Source: Culex pipiens pallens (lineage: Eukaryota > Arthropoda > Insecta > Diptera > Culicidae). Taken from it: a stretch of 64,000 nucleotides of DNA. The position numbers and the translations under genes are program-made. Positions 12,744 to 23,942 of the stretch are shown here, piece by piece. Position 1 is the stretch's first letter. Each line of letters starts with the position of its first letter. Below the pieces are notes generated by a model that saw only the letters and a program-made list of their open reading frames with translations, made no database searches and was not told the origin of the DNA. The stretch lies in assembly GCF_016801865.2 (NCBI RefSeq), contig NC_068937.1:118951225-119015224 (forward strand). The letters are read 5' to 3'.

Positions 12744-12848
12744 CTCAGCGCACCCCTTCATCGCCCCCCTCAATTGGATTTGTAGATATACCGCACACGT
12801 ACACTGCACATACCTCTCTAACCCTGTAGAAGATACTAGTCGCACACA

Positions 12849-14608
12849 ATGGCAACGGATTTCAGCGTACGAAGATCACTGGGGCTCGGCATCGGCATCC
12901 TCCTCGTGATCGCGTTATCAGCGGCAACAGCGTCAGTAACTAATGGAGACAGCGTAAGCGCCACGCCGGCGAATCAGTCGATTCGTGCTGCTGCTACGCC
13001 CAGTGGTCAACATGCCGACGACGACGACACCGTCTGCGAAGATGGGTTGATGTTTCCAGTATGGACACCACAGGATAACCTGACCACCGGCGATCGCTTC
13101 GCCCGTGGTATGGTGTACTTTTTAGCATTGCTCTACCTGTTCATCGGTGTGTCGATTGTGAGTGATCGGTTTATGGCTGCTATTGAAGTTATAACCTCGA
13201 AGGAGAAGGAAGTCCGGGTGAAGAAACAGGGTTGTGAAGACCAGATTGTAGTGGTCCGTGTTTGGAACGAAACCGTTGCCAACCTTACTTTGATGGCACT
13301 TGGTTCAAGCGCACCTGAGATTCTGTTGTCAATCATTGAAATCGTAGCGAAAAATTTTAATGCGGGCGACTTGGGTCCCGGTACTATTGTCGGTTCAGCT
13401 GCCTACAATCTCTTCGTTATCATCGCAATTTGCGTCCTGGTTATCCCAGATGGTGAGGTACGCAAGATTAAGCATCTGCGAGTATTCTTCGTGACGGCGA
13501 CTTGGTCTGTGTTTGCGTACATTTGGCTTTATCTGATCCTTGCACAAATCACACCCGGCCGCGTGGATGTTTGGGAGGGCTTCCTCACATTCCTTTTCTT
13601 CCCTGCTACTGTAATGACGGCCTACATCGCAGATCGAAGACTACTGATCTACAAGTACATTGGCAAGCAGTACCGTATGAACAAGCGCGGCGTCATCGTC
13701 CAGGTCGAGGCGGAGTCGGCGCTTGAGATGAATAATCGGGACGAGAAATTGAATACTATCGATGAGAACGGCGGCGTAACGGAGGAGGTTCGTGACTTTG
13801 AAGAGTCCCGTCGCGAGTACATCTCCACGTTAAAGGACTTGCGCAAAAAGTATCCCCAGCATGATCTCGAGCAGCTCGAAGTTATGGCCCAGGAGCAGCT
13901 AATGAATAAGGGACCCAAGTCGCGAGCATTCTACCGCATCCAGGCCACCCGCAAGATGATGGGCAGCGGCAACATCATGCGGAAGATTTCGGAGCGGGCC
14001 CAGTCCGATCTGAGCGAGGTTAAGGCCGAGCTGCAGCGCGTGGACGTCGACGAGGCGATCGAGGAGGACGCTGTCTGCAAGGTGTTCTTCGAGCCCGGTC
14101 ACTACACGGTCATGGAGTCGGTCGGCGCGTTCGATGTTCGCGTTGTGCGTCGCGGTGATTTGTCTTCCTCGGTGACGGTCGACTTCGAAACGGAGGACGG
14201 TTCGGCCGAGGCCGGTTCCGACTACATCGGCAAGAAGGGTACGCTCAAGTTCGGTCCGGGCGTCGACGAGCAGCGCTTCCAGATCGAGGTCATTGACGAC
14301 GAAGTGTTTGAGCAGGACGAGCACTTTTACATCCGGCTCAGCAACGTTTCCGAGCCGGCAACGCTGTCTACGCCCAAGGTCGCCACGGTTATGATTCTCG
14401 ACGACGATCACTCCGGTATCTTTGCGCTGGCTAGCAAGGACCACGAGCTGGTAGAATCGGTCGGTGTGTACGAGCTGAAGGTCCAGCGGTACAGCGGCGC
14501 TCGCGGCAAGGTGCGCGTGCCGTACTGGACCGAGGACGGCACCGCCAAGACCGGCAAGGACTACGAGGAGCAACGCGGCGAGCTGCTGTTCGACAACAAT
14601 GAAATTGA
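12849..14608 (+). CDS. Calx: Na+/Ca2+ exchanger Calx, first coding exon (586 complete codons plus 2 nt; 3' part missing)
   Basis: Encodes the N-terminal part of an NCX-family antiporter that exports Ca2+ in exchange for Na+ across the plasma membrane; the fly orthologue is Calx. Visible in order: hydrophobic signal sequence (about 13-29); Asn/Asp-rich extracellular linker; TM1 (about 87-107); alpha-1 repeat with NLTLMALGSSAPEILLS (145-161) and GPGTIVGSAAYNLF (176-189), the ion-binding core; further TM segments (about 190-200, 211-232, 243-260); XIP-like basic segment RRLLIYKYIGKQYR (263-276); long cytoplasmic loop with the CBD1 Calx-beta domain (about 409-523), whose acidic Ca2+ sites are near VIDDEVFEQDEHF (481-493) and ILDDDHSG (516-523); and the first part of CBD2 (about 524-586). 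The start is chosen for the signal peptide and its ACACAATGG context. The exon ends at the GTGAGT donor, because the frame hits TGA 2 nt into the intron. The rest of CBD2, alpha-2 and the last TM segments are not recognised in the window. Confidence 0.96.
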
Positions 14609-14614
14609 GTGAGT
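14609..14614 (+). other. 5' splice site of Calx coding exon 1
   Basis: ATTGA|GTGAGT. The split codon has two bases in the exon. Without splicing, translation stops at 14610-14612, which interrupts the CBD2 Calx-beta fold, so the donor is required to make the known protein. Confidence 0.85.
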
Positions 14615-17328
14615 ACTGTTATTTGAAACAAAATATGAATGGGTACTAACAGTGGGTAGTAGGGTGACAACAACAGAAAAAAGGTTTTTGGGACACCCAG
14701 CATTTAAAAAAATATATTCATTTTGTTAATTACATTTGAGTTGGAAAAAAAATTAAGGTCGTAGCAAAAGCTTTTTGGAAGTAAAGATTTCTGATCGAAA
14801 TCCGCTTAGTATCGCATTTGTTTGCAGTAATGCTGGCGGTAATTCATGCTCAACGGTAGATCTTTGATGGTTCATAATCTGCATCTGAAAAAAACAACCG
14901 AAAATATTTGTTGAAATACCAATGATGTTAGTTTTACACTTTAATTCCACACCGTCGGCCAACTTTTACTGCGGACAAATCGCACTCTCGTTTGGAGAAT
15001 ATCCTCCACCCCTATGCGGGCGAGTATCGTGTGGGCAGTTTTTAATGGCCACAAGCCTACGTCACCCACCACTCACAGCCGGGACTGCCTAACTGTCTGT
15101 CTGGTCACCCGGGCCACCACCACCGTCGCACACCGGAAGGTATTTTCGTCAGGAGTCGGAAAAAATTTAAAGTAATTTTAGCCAAGACGCGTCCCTATTA
15201 ATAACTTCGTAGAAATGTACGTTGGTTTGTGAGTGCGTGTGTGCATGTTGATGGTTCTAGACACAACCTTGGGTTTGTTTGTCTCCTCCGTTCATCGGTT
15301 CTTGCAACACCGCATGTAACGACGGTCTGCTTACGGGTTGTTGTAATAGCGTCACAACCACATACACTAACCAGGCCAGGTTCTTATCGATTTTCGAACG
15401 CAACAAGTTGTATTTCAGGCGTAACTGATGGTGCCTGATGCGGAACATGGAGCTTAAGGGGTAAGGTTCCTTTTTAAAAGTTCAAAGGTAATGGTCCGAA
15501 TTTACATGTCAAAGCTCCAAACAGCTTCCATGTAACCCCTCGGGGGACCGTACTTTACCGTAATTTCCTAGTCCAAGTTACGGTTGTTGCGCTGAAACGT
15601 AAGGCGCGGTCGCCAAATGTGATTATGGGATGTCGATAAGTGTGCGCCGCTACGGCCACAGTCGACCCTGGCAGTGCGGCGTTCGAGTTTAATATCCGCA
15701 GCTAGGTGCGCGCACTGGACATTATCACACTAATCCCGCACCCCAGATAGTGGTGGACACGAGTCAGACCGTAGTCTCGAAACGGCAGTGGGTTTCGCAG
15801 GTTGATTAAAAATAGATTAGTAGCGTGTCAGCACTGCAACAGTTCAGGGGATTCTACAGTTTGATTGTGGAGTTGTTAAATTTTTAAAACATTTTTGGTC
15901 ACGTTGTATCTCTGTCGTTACGACCCTCAACATTACACGCAGCGTCCTTCAGCTTCCACTTCAACACCGTTGCCAAAGTGGAAAAATGCTTTCCACGGGA
16001 AAAATTCTGATTGATGACTCCATCCATCTCTGCTTTATGGTTGGAGCTTCACTCTGGATACAGTTCACACGAGGGCCCTTGGCTTTCATGACTCTTGCTG
16101 CGGGGGGTTGCTGCTGCCTTCCGGAGTCTCTGTTTTCCATCGGAATGGCGATTCACCGCGAAGTGTGAGGGTGTGTGCTTTGTATCACTTTCCTTGAAGG
16201 GTAAACCCTGCCCGGGTGGCGTTCTCAGAGCCAGAGTCCACGAACCGTGTGATGGATTTCGGACATAAATCCGATTGATGGAGTCGTATTAGCACTGAAA
16301 AGAGAGCAAAGACTTAAGCTGGTGACGAGATGTGTTTCTTGAGAAGGGGGGAAAACTTTGCTCCAAACGAATGGGATCCTTTCACTTTGGTAATTGGATG
16401 ATGGAATTACACTCTTGCCATGTTTATGGCGGCAAGGACGTAAAAATTCCCAAGCTGATACACCAAGAAGTGGAGCAAACCTTTTCTCACTACTCTTGAT
16501 ACTTTGAACTTCTCCTAAAAGTAATAGTTGGTAATAAAATGACACACTCCTTGATGTGCCTTCGCCAAATGACTTCCATGGAGTCGCACGGTATTTTACG
16601 ACAAACATGCCTTGTTGTGAGGAAACCCAATCAGTCGGTTGATTTGTTTTCAAACCAACTCGTTATAATCATCATTATCATCATCATAAAAAACCTGGCT
16701 GCACGAGACTGTGAAGAACTCCATTCACCATTCTGACTCCACCGCGTCCAATTGTGGTTGTCGTCGTCGTCATTCAGCCGGCAATGTCAGCGAAGCATGC
16801 AAAATGGGACTTTTTCGTAACGTACTTTTACATGGGGTGATGTTTCGGGGAAGAAGTAGACCAGTCCAGGTGAACCACGATGGAAAGAAAACTACGTAAA
16901 CAAAAGCTATGCCAACTGACGTTGGTGTTCTTGATTGAAGGCGCTTACTGGTGACTGACGACCGTGAGGCTAAGCATTGTTGTTATTATCTTATTGATTT
17001 TAGGAAGCTCCTGGTTTAAATTCTATTTTTGCTATTTACTTTCTAAAAAAAGTTTATTTTTAGATAAGAATCGTTTGAAGATTGATGTTTTTGAGTATTT
17101 CTCTCTAAAATCATTTTTTCTTTAATTTGATTTTTTTTTCATTGGTTTGATACCGTGATCATTTAAATGTAATAAAAAATTATATGATTTTCTCAGGTTC
17201 TTCTCTCTTATACACTACTTAATCAAATTATAATAAATATTTTCACTTATGTCACTCTAAAAAAGAAGAATATGTTGGTGCTCTGTCTCTCACAATTCAT
17301 CAAGCGGCCATATGGCGCGGTTTTACCC
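14615..17328 (+). other. Start of the long Calx intron, no repeat recognised
   Basis: Sequence from about 14960 to 16900 is less AT-rich and less repetitive than the rest of the intron and could hold regulatory DNA, as first introns often do. No coding exon could be supported. Confidence 0.5.
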
Positions 17329-17934
17329 GAGCAGGGGTAAATAACACGGGAATACCACATTTTGGTATTACTTGGGCAAATAATAGGGATCAAAATGTGC
17401 CCTTGGTTGCCCAGTAATAGATGGTAAAATACCATAAAATCATACCAAAATCTTGTATTTGGATGACCACAAGAATTCCAAACATGTTATACCAACACAG
17501 CAAAAAATCCGATGGTAAAATCGCATGCAAAAGCATGCACATCACCTTTGTGAGCAAAAGCATGTTATATTATATGAGAAAACGTTTACAAGATTGTGAT
17601 GTAGCCGATATGGTTTGGGCGCGGACTTGGTAATCTGGATATGACTCTCACCAGATTGATGTTATTTTTGGGGTGTGCAAAATTTATTTATTTTGCTTTT
17701 GTACATACTTTTTGTGTACACGTTTTCTCATACAATATTACATGCTTTTGCTCACAAAGGTGATGTGCATGCGATTTTACACAGAAATTTTTTACTGTGA
17801 AGGGTTAAATAATACCACAAAATAAAATCTTTCCAATATCAAGTTGAGCTATTCTGGATTTTGGAACATTGCCTGTTTACCAAAACTTGGTATTGACAAG
17901 GTTTAATATTTTTTGTATTCCCACACCCTTGCAC
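17329..17934 (+). mobile_element. Outer MITE-like element split by a nested MITE
   Basis: The left end GAGCAGGGGT and the right end (complement GTGCAAGGGT) are similar imperfect termini. The inside is rich in TACCAAAA/TTTTGGTA inverted motifs on both sides of the insertion at 17496-17799. The target duplication is not clear, so the ends are tentative. Confidence 0.4.
17496..17799 (+). mobile_element. Foldback MITE with long inverted arms (CACAG ends)
   Basis: Ends are CACAGCAAAAAAT on the left and ATTTTTTACTGTG on the right. Inside, an arm of roughly 65-75 bp at about 17513-17590 recurs inverted at about 17718-17790. Landmarks are AAAATCGCATGC, CACATCACCTTTGTGAGC and TGAGAAAACG. The whole 304-bp unit can fold into one hairpin. 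It is non-coding and inserted inside the 17329-17934 element. Confidence 0.75.
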
Positions 17935-18154
17935 AGAAAAAAAAAATCATGGTAATATTACATCTGGGAAGGGGTACATCTTTTATGTCAGAAATAAGGT
18001 GTAATTTTACCTCTGAAAATGTGTAATTTTACCACTTTTCTGTTGTAATGTCGTTTTTTCAGTCTGAATTGAGGTAAAATAACATCATAAAAGAGATAAT
18101 ATTCAACCTTCCAAAATAACACCTTCCAAATTTACAAAAAAAAAAAATACTGTG
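17932..18154 (+). mobile_element. MITE family II, copy 1
   Basis: Begins CACAGAAAAAAAA and ends ...ATACTGTG. It matches the reverse complement of 41646-41865 almost throughout. Shared landmarks are 'catggtaatattacatctgg', 'ggggtacatcttttatgtc', 'tgaggtaaaat' and 'ccttccaaa'. It has no coding capacity. A partial third copy lies at about 40370-40534. Confidence 0.8.
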
Positions 18155-18402
18155 TGGAATATCAGATTTTGTTATTGCACACACACGATTCTGGTAGAAA
18201 TGGCGTTCTTTACTCAATTTGGCCCAAAATGAACGTACGACAAGTTATCACGACGGCGACGATAAAAATTAATGAGGACAGTTTCATGCAGATTCTTAGC
18301 GAAATGATGCGACCACCGTTTGGGTGTACAATAAAGTACTAAGAGTCTAGCATACCACGATTTTAAATATACATAACGTCAGTAATATACATTTTTGCAA
18401 TT

Positions 18403-18832
18403 CCTTCATGAAACTACTTACTTTTCCTGTCATTCTTGAACGACGAAATAGCCTACTTTTCTGTACCAATAATAACAGAATCGAATAGCAACACTTTTCA
18501 AAATAAATGCTGAAAAGTTCTACTTTTCAGCACTGAAATCGGTGCTGAAAAGTTGAACTTTTCAGCACTTGTTTCGAAAAGTAACACTTTTCAAAAAAAA
18601 TTTTTATTTAAACGATTTATTGACAAAATACATGAAAATTTGACTTAAAATTTCACTCAATGGGTGTTTTTCGGAATGGCAAAAAATGTTGTATGGAACT
18701 CGTTGCAAAACTTGATTTTTTCAGCACTCTTCGTATTTATCCAACTCGGTGAACCTCGTTGGATAAAATGTACGACTCGTGCTGAAAAAATCCACTTTTT
18801 GCAACTTGTTGCATAAACTACTATTACTTTTG
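18403..18832 (+). repeat. GTGCTGAAAAGTT palindromic repeat family, copy B
   Basis: The best-preserved copy, alignable with 1741-2157. It contains a perfect 27-nt palindrome around 18541-18567: a 13-bp stem GTGCTGAAAAGTT, one central base, and its complement. A second hairpin (CTGAAAAGT/ACTTTTCAG) lies just before it. The right end carries 'gcaacttgttgcataaacta' as in the other copies. Confidence 0.7.
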
Positions 18833-20765
18833 TGTAGCCTGATCTCAGTAACATTTTATAAAATGATGTTCAAATCCATCAAATTTGTATGACCCAATAT
18901 CACCCCCCAGACCAATGTCACCCCTGATGACGGTACCTAAGTGATACTTTTTCAAGCCGAATCTTTATAATTCCTATTAAAATTATGTCCGTAACCTTTT
19001 TTAAGAGTAAGGAAAACATCAACCACATAGGTTAGATCTGAACTCAAACTTAATATCAAGACAAGAATAATAATGAAAAGTTTGAAAATGATTCAATTAT
19101 ACAATGCTCTTGTGAGAACTATGTTATTTTATGTAAAGAAAAATTCAATTGGTTTTGGCCCACTTATCAATCAGTGGTCAGACTCGGGGAAACAAAAATC
19201 AAAATTGGAAGAAAAGGAAAATTGTAAATATTTGTAACAGAACAGTAGTTAAAAATTGTTAATTGTTGAATTATTTTTTCTTTGGGCCCACGATTTTTTG
19301 TGTCAATTCCAAAGTGTCAGTAAAGGGGAGGTTTCTTTGTTGTGTACGTAAACACACTCTCCGAAATAGCAACAAGACAAATACACAAGCAATCAGCTGC
19401 ACACACACACCAACACAAGATACTGTCTGAGCAGCAACGAATTGCCCCCGAGGAAGAGGACTTCTTATCCAGACGACCTTATGGCTTCCCAAACTCTGAT
19501 TTCTTTCGTTTTTTTTTTTTTTTTTTGTTGACACAGTTTTGACACAGTAGGAAGATTTACAAAAAGTGAAAAATGGTTTTTGATACATTTGGGAATTTTT
19601 CAGCATAATGACAGTTAATGTGCAAGTGCCAAAACAACAATTTTCCAAAAGATTTTCTTCAGTGTCAGATAAGTCGAAACTGCAAGCTCACTCCATGATC
19701 CAATCCGGTTTGATGGTGGTTTGGGAAGAAATATAAACATGTCAACCTTTTTCGAACAGCCGGAGGCCTCCATTTGGTCGTCCTGCTCCCCGTAAACTTT
19801 CATTCGTTTGTTTGCATTATTATTACTTGTGTTTGCCTGTGTGTAACGTATCCGGCTGAATGTTTGTCAAAGTTTTTTGGAGCATTTTTTTTATTTTAAT
19901 TTTTTTTTGGGAAGGAAACTCCAAGAGCAGTGACTCCAAGAGAAGTGAAAGTTGGATTCGGTCCAAAAGCTCACGCGGTGTGCGACATGGTTGATGAACT
20001 CCTGAAGTAGCAGAACGTTTCAGCTTTTGGTAGGAGAAATGCTGAGAGTGGTTTTGGTTTGCAGTTTTAAATCGATTTTTTTTTCAACAAATTTGAAATG
20101 AAAACAATTGTAACTTGAAATACGAATGAAACCACAATTTATGTTATGCTTTGTACCATTTGACTTGCAATTTAAAAACTTTTATGTTCGAAACCGCAAT
20201 TTTTCCAACTGAAAACTGTGCGGAAAACTCTGTCTTCTTCGGTGAAGTGGTCGGATGCACCGTCGTGGAAGCGATGAACTAAGTACAAAAGGAGCAAAAT
20301 AAAAAGGATAATAAAAGTGACAAAAGCACAACTTTTAGTCGGTACATGTGAGTGTGTACAGCGAATTGTGGTATCAGAAAAGCTTTTCTTCCATGTTGAA
20401 ACGATTATCCTGACCACAAACGGATTGAATGATGGACATTTTTTTTTTTCTATGAAAAGGTATTTTTGCAAAAGATTTTTTCACACTTGCGTTGGGCGAT
20501 CCGACAAACGATTTCCACAAAAAAAAAATGTTTTTCGCTGTTTTATTTTTGATTGTTGAGCTTCAGTATGACCCCTAAATTCCAATTTATATTAAAAAAT
20601 TTTAAATCCAAGACGGCGGCCAAAATGGTGGTAATTAAACATTGAATTTTTTTTTTAATTTTATAGGCAATTAACCATTCAAATTTGACCAAAAATGGGA
20701 TTGCAGAACTCGAATTTAATGTTAAAAGTAAAAAAAAAAACAAACAAAAATTGTTTGTATGTGAT
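18833..20765. other. Intronic stretch, no gene seen
   Basis: AT-rich with several homopolymer T runs. A minus-strand frame at 19271-19648 has no domain and crosses simple repeats. No exon-like segment is supported. Confidence 0.5.
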
Positions 20766-20833
20766 TCGATTATCCGAAGTCTTTTACAAACCTTCGGATA
20801 ATCCAAACTTCGGATAATCGAGTCTGGACTGTA
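20766..20833 (-). mobile_element. Terminal end of a pogo/Tc1-type MITE
   Basis: On the minus strand the end reads TA-CAGTCCAGACTCGATTATCC, followed by repeated GATTATCCGAAG blocks in both orientations (20767-20779, 20792-20803, 20808-20819). TA-flanked CAGT termini with such internal inverted blocks are typical of pogo-related MITEs. The opposite terminus was not found, so this may be a one-ended remnant. Confidence 0.5.
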
Positions 20834-21090
20834 TTTCCAACAAAAAAAAACATTTTCATTGTAATCAACGATTCGTTTTACAATTAAGTTGAATAATTTT
20901 AGACAGTGTTGCCAGATATTCGATATCTTTTCTCTATTGGAAACGTATTATGGTATTATTATATCTGGTAATGATGACAGATTTTGTGTCAGGAGTATTG
21001 TGTGATATTACTTTTGAAAATTTGTAGATTTACGTAATTTATCCAAATCGACCATTAAGTTGTTGATTGATGCATTTTAAAGGAGATTTA

Positions 21091-21338
21091 CTGCCCATGA
21101 TCGCATAAATGTCCCATATGCATTTTCATCGTTTTTGAGTTAATGATGCAGTTTGATTCAAAATCGTGTGCTCTTTCAGAAAAGCCTATAACATCCAGTA
21201 CTTTGTTCTAGAAATCAGGAGGAAATCCAGTTTTTTCACGAAAACTTAACACGTAGCCTTATGTGTGGGACAAACTTCAAATGCGTTTTTCTCAGCTTGC
21301 TGTTTTTGCATATGGGACATTTATGCGAACATGGGCAG
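21091..21338 (+). mobile_element. 248-bp MITE family III, copy 1 (TTTA target duplication)
   Basis: Terminal inverted repeats of about 34 bp: CTGCCCATGATCGCATAAAT at the left and, read in reverse complement, CTGCCCATGTTCGCATAAAT at the right, both running on into 'gtcccatatgca'. It is flanked by TTTA at 21087-21090 and 21339-21342. Nearly identical to 23273-23521. No coding capacity. Confidence 0.85.
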
Positions 21339-21342
21339 TTTA

Positions 21343-22854
21343 CGTCTTTTTGTCTGTGCTAAGAGTTTCAATATGTTGATTTTACAATCCGTGTTCAAGT
21401 TTAACGACATTCAATGAAAAATACTTCACAACAACCCACCCTTTGCCCTTTTCTTCCGCTAGTTTGGCCAAGAAAACTTTCGATGTGGCACGTTCAGGAC
21501 ACTGCGTTTTCCTTCTTCTTCTTTCACACCGAGGAAAAGAAGCAGTATCGATCGATGTGCTGCCCCTGGTGGCGGCGCGTCTACCAAGTCGTTGTCCTCC
21601 TGCGACGTCCTCCAGCCAAGTATGTGGCGAGTGTGTTTACATGCGATATTTATTTATACTTCCTTTCGCCAAGTCGTCTCTTCCGGGTTCCGGGACGCCA
21701 TCCGGGAAGAGCCTGCACGCCACAGACGCCAAACCTATAGAGGGATGCAGCAAAACTAATCACAGATTAAACGAGATTTGGCTTCTCACTTCTAGGGGAG
21801 GAAAATCGATGTCTTAAAAAAATAAAACCAGTCAAGCAAAAATATCGAAAACTAAAAAATCAAGCTGCTCAGACTTTAAAGAAAGCAACGAAACTTTCCC
21901 GTTTGATGTGAAGGCTTCCTCAGAGACGAACCTAATGAAAAATAATGTTCCGTCCGGAAGTGGTGGTGCTGTTAAAAAGCTTTGCAGCATATCAGTGTTG
22001 GTGTGTGTGTGTGAGGATAAGCCGGTTGAGCTGAACTGTTTTAAATTAATTTTGTGAAATTTTATACCGAGGGCATTTGCCGGGTCGCAAGAAAAAGGTC
22101 GGTTTCAGGGTGAAGATTTCCGGAATTAGTTTTTCCTCCCCCATCACACCAACGATCGCTGGGGAGCTGTGAAATGAGCTTTTTGGGGTTTATTTTTTTA
22201 TCTTTTTGTTTCGTCAAAAAAGCAACACCAAAATTGAAGCCATGATTAGGCAATTTTGGTTTTGCGTAGGTTTCCGCCTAGTTGTGCGGTGCGGTGTTGG
22301 AGCAGTAAAATCAACCGTGAAATGATGTTCTTTTCAAAGCGCTTCTAGGAAAATTAAACAAGGCGTCGACTGGTTATTGAATATGACGATGTGATTTGCA
22401 TAAATTTTCCATCAAACATGTGCTAGAATTTGGAGAATTTTCAAACAATGAATCGAAAATGAGATTTATTGCGTTGTTGATACCATTGTGGTGGATTTTT
22501 TTTCTGTGAAACCGAGACTGGCTTTAATATTTGAAAACTCATGTTTTTGTTTGCAATATTTATAGATTTAGTGCAATTCCAGCGCAAAACAGACTACTTT
22601 CAAGTTAATTTTTACTCGAAATTCTCCGATAGTAAGTGAAACTTTGTAGACATTTTATTCATGGATGCATTTTTAGTATATGGAGCCAGTTACACTCTAT
22701 AATGACATAAATGGAAGTTGCAAATTTGCAAAAACTGTAAGTTATTTGAATTTTGTATTTTGTATCGGAGCAGTTCCCTACGATTGCACAATTTTGTTCG
22801 CGGTTTTTATATTTTCATTTTTTGATTTGGAAGAAGATGAACAACGTATGCATT
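21343..22854. other. Intronic stretch, no gene seen
   Basis: Includes a GC-richer patch at 21440-21760 with overlapping short frames but no recognisable domain or splice pair. Near 22768 'gagcagttccctacg' resembles the terminus of the long foldback family and may be a small fragment of it. Confidence 0.45.
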
Positions 22855-23121
22855 AGCGTGGCTCAAGGTTATATGAAAATGACAAAATTGTAGGGTATAT
22901 CAAAACTTTCTCGAAGCAGAGTTAAAAAGTGAAAAATAAATAAATTAAAGTTATTAAAATTCCATCATAACTTCAGCTCAGAGTGGAACAACTAAACCTT
23001 ACCCAAAAGCGCCCAACATTTCAGGCTAGCTTCTGGGGCTATATATAGTGTTGATAAATTCCTTTTGAGGCACTCCAAATTGAACACTTTGGTCTTTTTT
23101 ATATCTCCTTGAGCCACGCTA
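22855..23121 (+). mobile_element. 267-bp MITE with a 9-bp target duplication
   Basis: Ends are AGCGTGGCTCAAGG...CCTTGAGCCACGCTA. The 9-bp sequence GTATGCATT flanks both sides at 22846-22854 and 23122-23130. A duplication of this length is typical of Mutator-like (MULE) transposition (8-11 bp, usually 9). The class is inferred from the duplication length only. Confidence 0.75.
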
Positions 23122-23272
23122 GTATGCATTCCCTAGGTTAAAGACGTCATGTTGTCATGTTTTAAGTATTTAAAGTATTTAAAGTATTTGAAGTTATTAA
23201 AGTTTTTTAAGTATTTAATGTTTTTAAAGTATTTTAAGTTTTTAAAGTATTTTAAGTTTTAAATGTATTTCA

Positions 23273-23521
23273 CTGCCCCTGATCGCATAAATGTCCCATA
23301 TGCATTTTCATCGATTTCGAGATATTGATGCAGTTTTGTTCAAAATTGTGTGCTCTTTCAAAAGAGCCTATAACATCCAGTACTTTGTTCTAGAAATCAG
23401 GAGGAAATCCAGTTTTTTTCGCGAAAACTTAACACGTAGCCTTGTGTATGGGACAAACATCAAATGCGTTTTTCTCAGCTTGCTGTTTTTGCATATGGGA
23501 CATTTATGCGAACATGGGCAG
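23273..23521 (+). mobile_element. 249-bp MITE family III, copy 2 (TTCA target duplication)
   Basis: Same inverted termini (CTGCCC...GGGCAG) and interior as 21091-21338. Flanked by TTCA at 23269-23272 and 23522-23525. It landed inside the AAGTATTTA tract. The different but perfect 4-bp duplications of the two copies show independent insertions. Confidence 0.88.
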
Positions 23522-23782
23522 TTCAAGTATTTTAAATGTTCTAATAGAGTTTTCAAAGTATTTAAAGTTTTTTAAGTATTTAAATTATTAAGAGTATTTG
23601 AAGTATTTAAAGTTTTCAAAGTTTTTTTTAGTATTAAAAGGAATGTAATGCAATGTTTTTTTTTTAAATTAAAGTATTTAAAGTTTTTCAAATAATTAAG
23701 GTTATCAAAGTATTTAAAGTTTTTTTTAAGTATTTCAAGTATTTAAAGTATTTAGAGTATTTTAAGTATTGAAAGTATTGTA

Positions 23783-23882
23783 NNNNNNNNNNNNNNNNNN
23801 NNNNNNNNNNNNNNNNNNNNNNNNNNNNNNNNNNNNNNNNNNNNNNNNNNNNNNNNNNNNNNNNNNNNNNNNNNNNNNNNNN
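23783..23882. other. Assembly gap (100 N)
   Basis: Exactly 100 undetermined bases, a conventional placeholder size for a gap of unknown length. Confidence 0.99.
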
Positions 23883-23942
23883 TGAACGTATTAATAGTAT
23901 TTATGTTACTTAAAGTATTTCAAGTATTTAAAGTATTTAAAG

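Larger units (their letters stand above)
11151..12848 (+). other. Probable Calx 5' untranslated leader
   Basis: Less AT-rich than the flanks, with CAA/AAG-rich and GA-rich tracts and no long ATG-initiated frame. It leads straight into the Calx start codon. It contains several very short upstream ORFs (annotated separately). A further splice inside it is possible: a CAG|GTGTGA donor lies near 12622 and a TTTGCTTCCAG acceptor ends at 12660. Transcript evidence would be needed to say how much of it is exonic. Confidence 0.45.
23163..23940. repeat. AAGTATTTA minisatellite-like tract, interrupted by a MITE and an assembly gap
   Basis: Degenerate reiteration of AAGTATTTAA / AAGTTTTTAA units. It is broken by the MITE at 23273-23521 and by 100 Ns. 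The gap probably reflects the tract's repetitiveness, so its true length is unknown. Confidence 0.85.

Noticed and set aside
13899..14573. 224-residue open frame on the minus strand
   Set aside because: It is exactly antisense to the Calx exon; the GC-rich codons of Calx create the open frame and it has no domain of its own.
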